A stretch of 17,257 nucleotides of DNA, from NCBI GenBank assembly GCA_023623095.1, contig JAMNXX010000008.1:1-17257 (forward strand), written 5' to 3'. Below the pieces are notes generated by a model that had not been told where the DNA came from, did no database searches, and saw only the letters and a list, made by a program, of their open reading frames with translations. A program made the translations under genes and the position numbers. Positions 8,276 through 14,690 of this stretch are shown in pieces. Position 1 is the stretch's first letter. Every line of letters starts with the position of its first letter. Origin of the DNA: Bacillota bacterium (GTDB taxonomy: Bacteria; Bacillota; Clostridia; Peptostreptococcales; Thermotaleaceae).

Positions 8276-9426
8276 TACAGGGCGGACATGTTTTGACGAT
8301 GGAAGGAGAGAGCTACCCGAAAGGAGATATATGGATTAAAGACGGGAAGATCGAAGGGGTAGGGGAAGCGTTGCCTGTCCCGGAGGGGGCAAGGGTGATC
8401 GATGCTTCCGGTAAGTTTGTCCTTCCCGGAATGATCGATGGGCATTGCCATTTGGGGATGTGGGAAGACGGAATCGGTTTTGAGGGAGCAGATGGAAATG
8501 AAGTGTCTGCACCGATTATGCCCCATCTTCGGGCGATCGACGGCCTGAATCCGATGGATCGGAGTTTTCGGGAAGCCTATGAGGGAGGCATCACGGCTGT
8601 AGCCACAGGACCCGGGAGCGCCAATGTGATCGGAGGCCAATTTGCGGCGATCAAAACTTATGGAAAGCGGATCGATGATATGATCATCAAAGCGCCCCTT
8701 GCGATGAAGTGTGCTTTTGGTGAAAATCCAAAGCGGATCTATAAGGAGAAAAAGCAGTCTCCAAATACCCGGATGGCCACGGCGGCACTGCTTCGGGAAG
8801 CGCTGTATAAAGCAAAGGAATATGATGAGAAATTGAAAAGGGCAGAAGGGGATCCTTCTAAAAAACCTGCCTATGATATGAAGCTGGAGGCGCTTCTGCC
8901 GGTGGTTCGAGGAGAGCTGCCGATGAAAATGCATGTCCACCGGACGGATGATATTTTTACAGCGATACGGATCGCAAAAGAATTTGATATTCAAATTACG
9001 CTGGAACACTGTACGGAGGGACATTTGATTGCAGAATTTCTCAAAGAAGAAAATTTCCCTGCCATCGTAGGTCCCAGTCTTACGGAACGATCGAAATTTG
9101 AGCTGAGAAATCTTAGCTTTGAGACAGCGGGAATCCTGGCAAATGCAGGTATCAAGATTGCCATCATGACGGATCATCCGGTGATCCCACTGCAGTATCT
9201 GCCGATTTGCGCAGCGCTTGCTGCAAAGGCAGGAATGCCTGAAGAAGAGGCCCTCAAAGGGATCACGATTTATCCGGCCGAAATACTGGGTCTGAGCGAT
9301 CGGATCGGGAGCATCCGGAAAGGAAAGGACGCCGATATCGTCATATGGGACGGACATCCTTTTTCACTGCAATCTGAGGTTGCATATACGATTATAGACG
9401 GGCATATTGTTTATGAAAGAGAATAA
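8266..9426 (+). CDS. Imidazolonepropionase-like metal-dependent amidohydrolase
   Basis: A 386-residue amidohydrolase-superfamily enzyme. A small N-terminal beta-sandwich segment (about 1-55, with KFVLPGMIDGHCH) precedes a TIM barrel. Candidate metal ligands are His60 and His62 (HCH), His223/His225 (KMHVH), His248 (LEHC) and Asp303 (MTDHP). The C-terminal part, GSIRKGKDADIVIWDGHPF, closes the sandwich and is typical of the superfamily. Members hydrolyse cyclic amides or related C-N bonds. The substrate cannot be read from the sequence, and hut genes are absent, so it is probably not HutI itself. The ATG at 8266 follows GGGGGAGA and lies inside the end of the HAD gene (10-base overlap), so the two are coupled. 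It looks intact and cytosolic. Confidence 0.88.
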   Translation: MLLIQGGHVLTMEGESYPKGDIWIKDGKIEGVGEALPVPEGARVIDASGKFVLPGMIDGHCHLGMWEDGIGFEGADGNEVSAPIMPHLRAIDGLNPMDRSFREAYEGGITAVATGPGSANVIGGQFAAIKTYGKRIDDMIIKAPLAMKCAFGENPKRIYKEKKQSPNTRMATAALLREALYKAKEYDEKLKRAEGDPSKKPAYDMKLEALLPVVRGELPMKMHVHRTDDIFTAIRIAKEFDIQITLEHCTEGHLIAEFLKEENFPAIVGPSLTERSKFELRNLSFETAGILANAGIKIAIMTDHPVIPLQYLPICAALAAKAGMPEEEALKGITIYPAEILGLSDRIGSIRKGKDADIVIWDGHPFSLQSEVAYTIIDGHIVYERE

Positions 9427-9467
9427 ACCGTAGCAGAAGCGGTTTGTCAGACAAAGGGGCAATCGGA

Positions 9468-9941
9468 ATGGGTGAGATACCTGCAAAAGTCATTATATTC
9501 GGATTTATCCCGGAAACATTTTTGATGGTATGGGTCGGCCTGCAGCTTTTAAAAAAGAAAACATCTTTTATTAGGCTTGCTGCGATCACGATTTTGCAAG
9601 GGATCAGCATTTATTATTTCAGAAAATATTTTGGTTTTGGAGAGGTTGTATTTTTACAGCTGGCATCCCTTATCCTATATACCCGGTTGATTGCAGGGGT
9701 GCGCTGGTTGGTGGCCGTATTGGCTGTGGTTCTGTCGAATGTGATCGTCATTTTGATCGAGGGTTGTTTTTTGATATTGCTTCACGGCGTTGATCCAGTA
9801 TATATCTGGTGGTCCGATTGGGTAGGGGTTTTGATTTTTATTCCTTATGATCTGTGCCTGCTGGGCATCCTCTATATCTGCAAAAAACGGGGGATATCCC
9901 TGCTTGATGAGTTTCAATGGCTGGGTCATTGGATTCAATAA
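9468..9941 (+). CDS. Uncharacterised small membrane protein
   Basis: A 157-residue, very hydrophobic protein with about five predicted membrane segments. These are roughly residues 8-28 (VIIFGFIPETFLMVWVGLQ), 36-53, 57-75, 78-106 and 117-137. It ends in a short cytoplasmic-looking tail (KKRGISLLDEFQW). I chose the ATG at 9468 because AAGGGG (9456-9461) is 6 bases upstream. An in-frame TTG at 9444 lacks a good site. It follows the amidohydrolase by 41 bases on the same strand and ends just before the ribU promoter. I do not recognise a family with confidence. The IPE and alternating helix pattern recall the membrane domain of AgrC/GHKL-type histidine kinases without the kinase part, but that is only an impression. 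Confidence 0.75.
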   Translation: MGEIPAKVIIFGFIPETFLMVWVGLQLLKKKTSFIRLAAITILQGISIYYFRKYFGFGEVVFLQLASLILYTRLIAGVRWLVAVLAVVLSNVIVILIEGCFLILLHGVDPVYIWWSDWVGVLIFIPYDLCLLGILYICKKRGISLLDEFQWLGHWIQ

Positions 9942-9968
9942 TGCCGCAGGGACGATGAAAAGTAGGGG

Positions 9969-9997
9969 TTGAAAAAACAGGAGCGTTCCTGTATAAT
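9969..9997 (+). promoter_or_regulatory. Sigma-A promoter of the ribU leader
   Basis: TTGAAA (9969-9974) and TATAAT (9992-9997) are separated by 17 bases, a near-consensus vegetative promoter. Transcription should start near 10004, about 26 bases before the FMN aptamer, giving a leader of about 280 bases. Confidence 0.88.
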
Positions 9998-10029
9998 GAA
10001 ATTGTAAAAATTCATATTAAAAAAAGCAA

Positions 10030-10137
10030 TCTTCGGGGCAGGGTGAAATTCCCTACCGGCGGTATAGTCCGCGAGCAGCTTCGGTTGCCGAATCGGTGAA
10101 ATTCCGATACCGACAGTAAAGTCTGGATGGGAGAAGA
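10030..10137 (+). ncRNA. FMN riboswitch (RFN element)
   Basis: The conserved RFN blocks are present in order: CTTCGGGGCAGGGTGAAATT, CCCTACCGGCGGT, AGTCCGCGAGC, a variable arm, CCGAATCGGTGAAATTCCG, ACCGACAGTAAAGTC and TGGATGGGAGAAGA. The closing P1 helix pairs TCTTC (10030-10034) with GAAGA (10133-10137). The aptamer binds flavin mononucleotide and, with the terminator downstream, should switch ribU off when FMN is plentiful. It sits directly between a strong promoter and ribU, the expected arrangement for riboflavin uptake genes. Confidence 0.97.
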
Positions 10138-10160
10138 GAGCATACGCATCGGTTTTTGGT

Positions 10161-10177
10161 GCATTCATTGTGAATGC
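10161..10177 (+). other. Hairpin between aptamer and terminator
   Basis: GCATTCA (10161-10167) and TGAATGC (10171-10177) form a perfect 7-bp stem with a TTG loop, in the linker between the RFN aptamer and the terminator. It has no T run. It may be part of the expression platform, for example a pause hairpin or one arm of an alternative fold. Confidence 0.55.
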
Positions 10178-10200
10178 CTATTGCGAATGTGTACCTACTG

Positions 10201-10235
10201 CGCCTGGAGGATCTGCTTCAGGCGTTTTTATTTTC
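10201..10235 (+). terminator. Riboswitch-controlled intrinsic terminator
   Basis: CGCCTGGAG (10201-10209) pairs with CTTCAGGCG (10216-10224), a 9-bp stem with one G-T pair and a 6-base loop, followed by TTTTTATTTTC. It lies between the FMN aptamer and ribU and is the expected off-state structure when FMN is bound. Confidence 0.93.
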
Positions 10236-10282
10236 TAGGATGAACGATGAGGATTGCTTTGAACATTGAGGAGGAATAAAAA

Positions 10283-10912
10283 TTGGAAAACAGAACGAAT
10301 GCGGCACAGAGATTTTCATTGGATTTTGGAGTCGTCCGTTCCGTAAACGGGATGACGAAGATAGCGATCCTATCTGTAATTGCTTATGTAATCATGTTTT
10401 TTGAAACACCGATATTTTTCTTTCCGCCTTTTCTTCAAATGGATTTCAGCGATTTGCCGGCACTTTTGGGTGGATTGGCCATGGGCCCTGCGGCGGGAAT
10501 TCTCATTCAGCTGGTGAAGAATTTGCTTCATTTTGTAACCAAATCGGCGACGGGGGGAGCAGGAGAGCTGGCAAACTTTATCGTGGGAGTTGCATTGATT
10601 CTGCCTGCAACCATCGCATATAAGCGAAAAAGGACAAAGAGGACAGCGATGATCGGGATGGCTGTCGGGGTTGTCTTGATGGCGGTCGTTGCCGGTATCG
10701 CCAATTATTTTGTGCTGATTCCTTTCTATGCGAGATTTATGCCGCTGGAGCAGATCATCGCAATGAGCAATGCGGTCAATTCCATCATCGTCGATAAATT
10801 TACATTGGTTCTATATGGAGTGCTTCCGTTTAATCTGCTGAAGGGGATTATCGTCATGATTTTGACCGGTCTTCTGTATAAAAAACTCTCTCCTATATTA
10901 AAGGTCAAATAG
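10283..10912 (+). CDS. ribU: Riboflavin ECF transporter S component RibU
   Basis: RibU is the membrane substrate-binding subunit that captures riboflavin and works with the shared energy-coupling module (EcfA, EcfA', EcfT), encoded elsewhere. The 209-residue protein has about six membrane helices. It carries the DFSDLPALLGGLAMGP signature of RibU-type S components, followed by KNLLHFVTKSATGGAGELANF and a C-terminal KGIIVMILTGLLYKKL helix. The start is a TTG at 10283, 8 bases after GAGGAGG (10268-10274). The FMN riboswitch directly upstream supports the riboflavin specificity. It appears to be a single-gene unit with its own promoter, and a hairpin follows. Length and topology are normal. Confidence 0.95.
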   Translation: MENRTNAAQRFSLDFGVVRSVNGMTKIAILSVIAYVIMFFETPIFFFPPFLQMDFSDLPALLGGLAMGPAAGILIQLVKNLLHFVTKSATGGAGELANFIVGVALILPATIAYKRKRTKRTAMIGMAVGVVLMAVVAGIANYFVLIPFYARFMPLEQIIAMSNAVNSIIVDKFTLVLYGVLPFNLLKGIIVMILTGLLYKKLSPILKVK

Positions 10913-10951
10913 GATAATATTTTCTTTTGATATTGAATCCGGATGTCTAAA

Positions 10952-10982
10952 CAAGGGGCAAAGATAAAGGCTTTGCCCCTTG
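10952..10982 (+). terminator. Strong hairpin after ribU, probable terminator
   Basis: CAAGGGGCAAAG (10952-10963) and CTTTGCCCCTTG (10971-10982) form a perfect 12-bp stem with a 7-base loop, 40 bases after the ribU stop. The following GCAGTATTTTGAG is poor in T, so termination may be less efficient than at the other terminators here. Confidence 0.7.
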
Positions 10983-10989
10983 CAGTATT

Positions 10990-11019
10990 TTGAGGGAGAA
11001 TATATAATAATCGTATAAT
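10990..11019 (+). promoter_or_regulatory. Promoter candidate for the tsaE-tsaB-rimI operon
   Basis: TTGAGG (10990-10995) and TATAAT (11014-11019) are 18 bases apart. A second TATAAT lies at 11003-11008. The element sits just after the ribU hairpin and 15 bases before the tsaE start, so the leader would be very short. Confidence 0.55.
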
Positions 11020-11034
11020 TTTGGAGAGGCAGGG

Positions 11035-11505
11035 GTGTCAGAGATTGTGTTGGTACTGAAAAGCAAAAGCGAACGGGAAACGTACGAGATCGGATATCAG
11101 ATCGGGACTTTGCTCGATAGAGGAGATATCGTTTGTCTTACGGGAGATTTGGGAGCAGGCAAGACCGTTTTGGCAAAAGGAATCGCCCGGGGTCTCGGGG
11201 TCAAAGAGGATGTGACAAGCCCTACATTTACATTGATTCATGAATATATGGGAAGGATTCCTCTCTATCATTTTGATGTATACCGCATCGGCTCGATAGA
11301 GGAGATGGAAGACTTAGGGTATGAAGAATATTTTTACGGTTCCGGTGCATGCATTGTAGAATGGGCATCTCGGATCCGGGAGCTGATTCCGGAGGATCAT
11401 TTATGGATAGAAATCCGGACGAAAGGAGAGCATGAAAGAGAGATTCGATTGGGCGGGACGGCGGATCGCTTTCTGCAGGCAATGAAGGAGTGGAAGAGAA
11501 AATGA
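11035..11505 (+). CDS. tsaE: tRNA t6A synthesis ATPase TsaE
   Basis: TsaE is the small P-loop ATPase that, with TsaB and TsaD, makes N6-threonylcarbamoyladenosine at position 37 of ANN-decoding tRNAs, from the TsaC product threonylcarbamoyl-AMP. The 156-residue product has the Walker A GDLGAGKT (37-44), the family motif TSPTF (61-65), HFDVYR (79-84) with a metal-contacting Asp81, and a following IVEW. The GTG at 11035 lies 5 bases after GGAGAGG. Its stop overlaps the tsaB start (ATGA at 11502-11505), so the two are translationally coupled. No tsaC is in the window. The gene is intact and of usual length. Confidence 0.96.
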   Translation: MSEIVLVLKSKSERETYEIGYQIGTLLDRGDIVCLTGDLGAGKTVLAKGIARGLGVKEDVTSPTFTLIHEYMGRIPLYHFDVYRIGSIEEMEDLGYEEYFYGSGACIVEWASRIRELIPEDHLWIEIRTKGEHEREIRLGGTADRFLQAMKEWKRK

Positions 11506-12251
11506 TGGTTTTAGCGATGGATACATCATCGACGGTAGCGACAGTAGCCCTGATGGATGAGAATAAATTGATAGGGGAATATACGATCAACCACAAACGG
11601 ACCCATTCTCAAAAGCTCATGCCTTTGATAGCGGCGCTTTTGGAAGATTGTGAGGTCAAAATGGAACAAATTGAAGTCATTGCGGTGGCGGAAGGACCCG
11701 GTTCTTTTACGGGGCTGCGGATCGGTGCTGCAACTGCAAAAGGATTGGCACATGCGATGGATATTCCGGTGGTGGGGATCAGCACGCTGGATGCCCTTGC
11801 GTTTCATCTTCCTTTCTGTCAGGGGCTTATCTGCCCGATACTGGATGCCCGCCGAAATCAGGTATATACCGCGATATACAAATGGGTTGGGGGAGAGCTG
11901 CATGCCGTATTTCCTCCTACGGCGATTTCTATCGAAGAGCTTGTAGAGGAATTGCTGGAGAGAACGGAAGATGTGGTATTTTTAGGGGATGGCGTAGAAA
12001 GGAACAAAGAATTTTTAGAAGAATCATTAAAAAGGAGAGTTCGATTTGCTCCTCTAAGCGTAAAAATGCCCAATGCGGCATCGATAGCGGAATTGGCACT
12101 GCAGAAAGCAAAGAGAGGGGAACTGCAGCATTTTTATGATTTTGCACCTATGTACTTGCGTAAATCGGAAGCAGAAAGGCAGTATGAGACAAAATCTAAA
12201 AGATGTGAGCGTGAAGAATGTGGAAGATGTGAAGATTCGGAGAATGGCTAA
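11502..12251 (+). CDS. tsaB: tRNA t6A synthesis scaffold protein TsaB
   Basis: TsaB is an inactive ASKHA-fold paralogue of TsaD that dimerises with it and helps recruit TsaE in the t6A complex. The product is about 249 residues. It begins MMVLAMDTSS, has HSQKLMPLI, then the family signature AEGPGSFTGLRIGAA, then DARRNQVYTAIY, and ends around PMYLRKSEAERQYE. The ATG at 11502 overlaps the tsaE stop as ATGA. AAGGAG at 11485-11490 is a plausible ribosome binding site. A GTG at 11490 in the same frame is a less likely start. The last 20 or so residues are charged and Cys-containing and overlap the start of rimI, which suggests a non-conserved tail. The identity is firm. Confidence 0.95.
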   Translation: MMVLAMDTSSTVATVALMDENKLIGEYTINHKRTHSQKLMPLIAALLEDCEVKMEQIEVIAVAEGPGSFTGLRIGAATAKGLAHAMDIPVVGISTLDALAFHLPFCQGLICPILDARRNQVYTAIYKWVGGELHAVFPPTAISIEELVEELLERTEDVVFLGDGVERNKEFLEESLKRRVRFAPLSVKMPNAASIAELALQKAKRGELQHFYDFAPMYLRKSEAERQYETKSKRCEREECGRCEDSENG

Positions 12252-12672
12252 AGAAGATATCGACGCGGTGATGGAAATTGAAAGAGATTGTTTTACGGTT
12301 CCTTGGAGCAGGAATGCATTTTTAATGGAGATCGAGGAAAATAAGTTTGCACGCTATGTGGTGGCAGAAAAAGACGGATGGATTGTGGGTTATGGCGGGA
12401 TGTGGTTGGTGATCGATGAGGCGCATATTACGAATATCGCCGTTCGTTCTGCTTATCGGAGGCAGGGGTTTGGCAGAAAAATCCTTTCTGAAATGATACG
12501 GGTTGCTGAGGAAGAAGGGATTTTAAGGATGACGCTGGAAGTAAGAAGATCAAATGATGCAGCACAGAGGCTGTATCAGGAATTTGGGTTCCGGTTTTGC
12601 GGGGTTCGCCCAGGCTATTATCAGGATGATCATGAGGATGCGCTGATCATGTGGCGCGAAAATTCGTTGTAA
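12184..12672 (+). CDS. rimI: Ribosomal protein S18 alanine N-acetyltransferase RimI
   Basis: RimI is a GNAT-fold enzyme that acetylates the N-terminal alanine of ribosomal protein S18 (and possibly other proteins) with acetyl-CoA. The conserved core starts at KIRRMAKEDIDAVMEIE and continues with CFTVPWS, the acetyl-CoA loop RRQGFG, and RRSNDAAQRLYQEFGF. It ends with HEDALIMW, which is typical of RimI. The true start is uncertain. The ATG at 12184 (162 residues) has AAAGG four bases upstream. GTG codons at 12205, 12211, 12220 and 12229 are in frame, and 12229 would give the shortest usual N-terminus. With 12184 it overlaps tsaB by 68 bases. The order tsaE-tsaB-rimI is common in Firmicutes. Confidence 0.93.
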   Translation: MRQNLKDVSVKNVEDVKIRRMAKEDIDAVMEIERDCFTVPWSRNAFLMEIEENKFARYVVAEKDGWIVGYGGMWLVIDEAHITNIAVRSAYRRQGFGRKILSEMIRVAEEEGILRMTLEVRRSNDAAQRLYQEFGFRFCGVRPGYYQDDHEDALIMWRENSL

Positions 12673-12761
12673 CCGAAACCGACTGCATTGAAAATATGGC
12701 CATCGATGCAAAAAGCATACTTTCGCACGAAATTACAGATACTATCATTTTAGAGAACGGA

Positions 12762-13187
12762 TCAAAAAACGATCAAAGGAGGAGTCCTATGGCCAGCAGA
12801 GAACAGTTGCGAGCGGTGGCGCAAAATTGCAATGCATTTCGAAGCAGGGAGGAACAAGGGATCCGAGCTTCTATGGGAGCGGAAGAGATTACATGTGAAA
12901 ATTGCATTCATTTTACCGAAGATAGGCGGTGCGATATTGATCTTGTGGATGAGATCTTGATCCGCATCACGGATGATGTTTAAAATCTCCTGCTTTGCAG
13001 TGGATTCCCAGAGAAAGAAATCCGCTGAAATAAAAAGCCCCTTCAATTTTTTGTTGGAGGGGCTTTTCGTTTTGTCGATCTGAATCCGATACGAGAAATC
13101 CCCCTTTTTTGAAAGATTATGCTGTTCCATTATTTTGCGGATCTCATACCGGTTTTGGTAGGTCGGAATGACGACGGTTTTTCTCAT
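12762..13187 (-). CDS. ORF of unknown status, possible truncated gene
   Basis: On the minus strand an ATG at 13187 lies 6 bases after GAGGAGG, a very good ribosome binding site. It starts MRKTVVIPTYQNRYEIRKI. The first dozen residues recall the VVIPTYN start of family 2 glycosyltransferases, but nothing after that does. The frame runs 141 codons, passes straight through the terminator hairpin at 13033-13067, and then lies antisense to the whole CxxC gene. Only the first 35 to 40 codons precede the hairpin. The likeliest reading is a gene start whose remainder was lost, or a short peptide. The start overlaps the frameshifted end of the glycosyltransferase. Function is unknown and it may not be a protein gene. 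Confidence 0.3.
   Translation of the reverse strand: MRKTVVIPTYQNRYEIRKIMEQHNLSKKGDFSYRIQIDKTKSPSNKKLKGLFISADFFLWESTAKQEILNIIRDADQDLIHKINIAPPIFGKMNAIFTCNLFRSHRSSDPLFLPASKCIAILRHRSQLFSAGHRTPPLIVF
12789..12983 (+). CDS. Small CxxC protein, unknown function
   Basis: A 64-residue protein starting at the ATG at 12789, 6 bases after a near-perfect AGGAGG (12777-12782, within AAAGGAGGAG). A longer in-frame version from 12651 would begin inside rimI with no ribosome binding site. It is soluble, with no membrane segment. Four cysteines are present: Cys14, then Cys36-x2-Cys39-x-His41 and Cys48. The C-terminal ITCENCIHFTEDRRCDIDLVDEIL could bind zinc or another metal. The rest is charged and helical. 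It lies about 115 bases after rimI on the same strand and ends before a shared terminator. I do not recognise a named family. The strong ribosome binding site and ordered cysteines make it a likely real gene. Confidence 0.75.
   Translation: MASREQLRAVAQNCNAFRSREEQGIRASMGAEEITCENCIHFTEDRRCDIDLVDEILIRITDDV
13033..13067. terminator. Bidirectional terminator between converging genes
   Basis: AAAAGCCCCTTCAA (13033-13046) pairs with TTGGAGGGGCTTTT (13054-13067), 14 bp with one G-T pair and a 7-base loop. On the + strand TTTTCGTTTTG follows. On the minus strand TTTTTATTTC follows. It can end both the tsaE-tsaB-rimI-CxxC transcript and the glycosyltransferase transcript. Confidence 0.9.
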
Positions 13188-14339
13188 TGAAATCCTCCTC
13201 TATGTTCGATTCAGTATTTTTTATTGCTTGCGCATAGAGCTTTTCTAATGCATCGATGTTTTTTTTCCATGAAAAATTTTCTGCAGCATATTGGGATGCT
13301 TTTTTCTACGAAGCAATTTGTCTTCTCTTTTCAGTTCTTCTTGGATTGCTTCGCTGAGCGCCAGAGCATCATCTACGTCTACAAGTTTTCCTACATCAGG
13401 ATGGATAAAATCCACCAATCCTCCTTGGTTTGTCCCAACAACAGGGGTGCCGCAGGCAAGGGCTTCTATGGCCACAAGCCCGAAAGGCTCTACTCGGGAT
13501 GGGACCACATGAACGTCTGCAATATTGTAGATGTCTGCGAGGCTTTTTTGAGAAACATGTCCCAAGAAAAAGACATTTTGAAGGGATAGTGAGTTTTTCA
13601 GCTGATTCAATTCATCATAGAGTTCACTGTTTCCAACGATCAATGTTGTAACTTCGCCGGGAAAGTTGTTTTCATATATTTTCGCTGCTTTTAACAGCAC
13701 ATCAACCCCTTTGAAGTGGATCAGTTTTCCGGCAAAGGATACGATATATTTTGGAACGCTGTCGATGCCAAATTTTTTTAAGACCCCTTTCTTCGAAATT
13801 TCCATCGGCTGGAAGAGGGCTTCATCGTATCCGTTTAAGATGAGCTCCCTTGCTGTATCTTCGATGCCGTAGAGGTTTTTTACTTCTTTATCTACTTGTT
13901 TGAAAATGGTGATGACTTTTTTTGCTCCTTCTAATGCGTAGGGATGGTAGCGGGGCTCTCTTTTGAATCCCTTTAAATCTGTCCCATGAGCTGTGACAAC
14001 GTATGGAATATCGGTTTGGCTTGTAGCATACGGCGTGATCCAAAAAGGAACCCGTCCTGTCATTACGAATGTTTGGGAATAAAGAAGTGTGCGGATAGAT
14101 TTAGAAGAAATTCCCATTTTAGAAAGTTGATGTAATGTAAATGCAGCGTGATTGATCTTGATGGGGAAAACCTGTACTCTTTTTTTGAGGGACTCCAGCA
14201 GTTTCCAGTTTAAAAAATCAGAATAGGCGATGACAACGCTGTAAATTTCATGTCCGTATTTTTGAGCGTTGTCCAGAAATTGTTCGATAGGCTCTAAGGT
14301 ATCGAATTTTCTGGTAACCATGCCGAATGAGATTTTCAT
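13144..14339 (-). CDS. Family 4 glycosyltransferase (GT-B) with a -1 frameshift near the 3' end
   Basis: A nucleotide-sugar-dependent glycosyltransferase, cytosolic or membrane-associated. The ATG at 14339 follows GAGGAGG by 7 bases. The N-terminal domain begins MKISFGMVTRKF. The C-terminal Rossmann domain has SFAGKLIHFKGVDVLLKA, then the EX7E motif EPFGLVAIE with ALACGTPVVG and GGLVDFI. In the zero frame the protein ends after 364 residues, and its last 17 residues (from HPNMLQKIF to the stop at 13245) do not fit the family. In the -1 frame, entered at A AAA AAG (13305-13299), the sequence continues ASQYAAENFSWKKNIDALEK, the expected C-terminal helix, and stops at 13144, giving 398 residues. 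The frame change is therefore a lost A, a sequencing error, or ribosomal or polymerase slippage. Acceptor and sugar are unknown. Confidence 0.85.
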
Positions 14340-14408
14340 CGATTCGCCTCCTCGTATTATGCCTTTAATCGGCACGTTTGCCTGATGAGCTTCTGCGCAA
14401 GGAACAAA

Positions 14409-14438
14409 TTGACAGCCCGGGTTTTTGAAATATTTAAT
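14409..14438 (+). promoter_or_regulatory. Distal promoter candidate for tsaD
   Basis: A consensus -35 TTGACA (14409-14414) is 18 bases from TTTAAT (14433-14438). If active it gives tsaD a leader of about 245 bases. Confidence 0.5.
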
Positions 14439-14555
14439 AGATTCTGAATATATATGCCCGATTCGTTGATCAAACTAACATCAATGGTGAGGATTGGGGG
14501 AAAAGGAAGGTTTCGGTCGATCAATATCGTTGTATGAGACAGAAAAAGATTTGTT

Positions 14556-14584
14556 TTGCTATTTAAAATGCATTTGGATATAAT
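14556..14584 (+). promoter_or_regulatory. Proximal promoter of tsaD
   Basis: TTGCTA (14556-14561) and a perfect TATAAT (14579-14584) are 17 bases apart, about 107 bases before the tsaD start. This is the better-placed promoter for tsaD. Confidence 0.65.
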
Positions 14585-14690
14585 AGTAAAGTAATTGTAA
14601 CATTGTAAGAATCATTTTGGCTGAAGGAGATGGGGTTGGCCGGATTGAAAAATATATTTGCAGAGAAGCAGAACAGATGAGGTGAATCAA

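Larger units (their letters stand above)
14340..14690. other. Divergent intergenic region between the glycosyltransferase and tsaD
   Basis: About 350 bases without a convincing gene. A 27-codon frame on the + strand at 14454 has no ribosome binding site. Two + strand promoter candidates towards tsaD are listed separately. On the minus strand I see the glycosyltransferase ribosome binding site, GAGGAGG, 7 bases before 14339, but no clear promoter. No riboswitch, T-box or long inverted repeat was recognised. Confidence 0.5.

Noticed and set aside
8197..9357. 386-codon minus-strand frame opposite the amidohydrolase
   Set aside because: It is the antisense shadow of a well-conserved enzyme. The translation is rich in His, Arg, Cys and Phe, with no domain.
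9425..9445. Terminator after the amidohydrolase (AAACCG...CGGTTT)
   Set aside because: Only a 6-bp stem with a 9-base loop and no T run, and the next gene starts 41 bases after the amidohydrolase stop.
12651..12788. Longer N-terminus for the CxxC protein
   Set aside because: It would start inside rimI without a ribosome binding site, while AAAGGAGGAG directly precedes the ATG at 12789.
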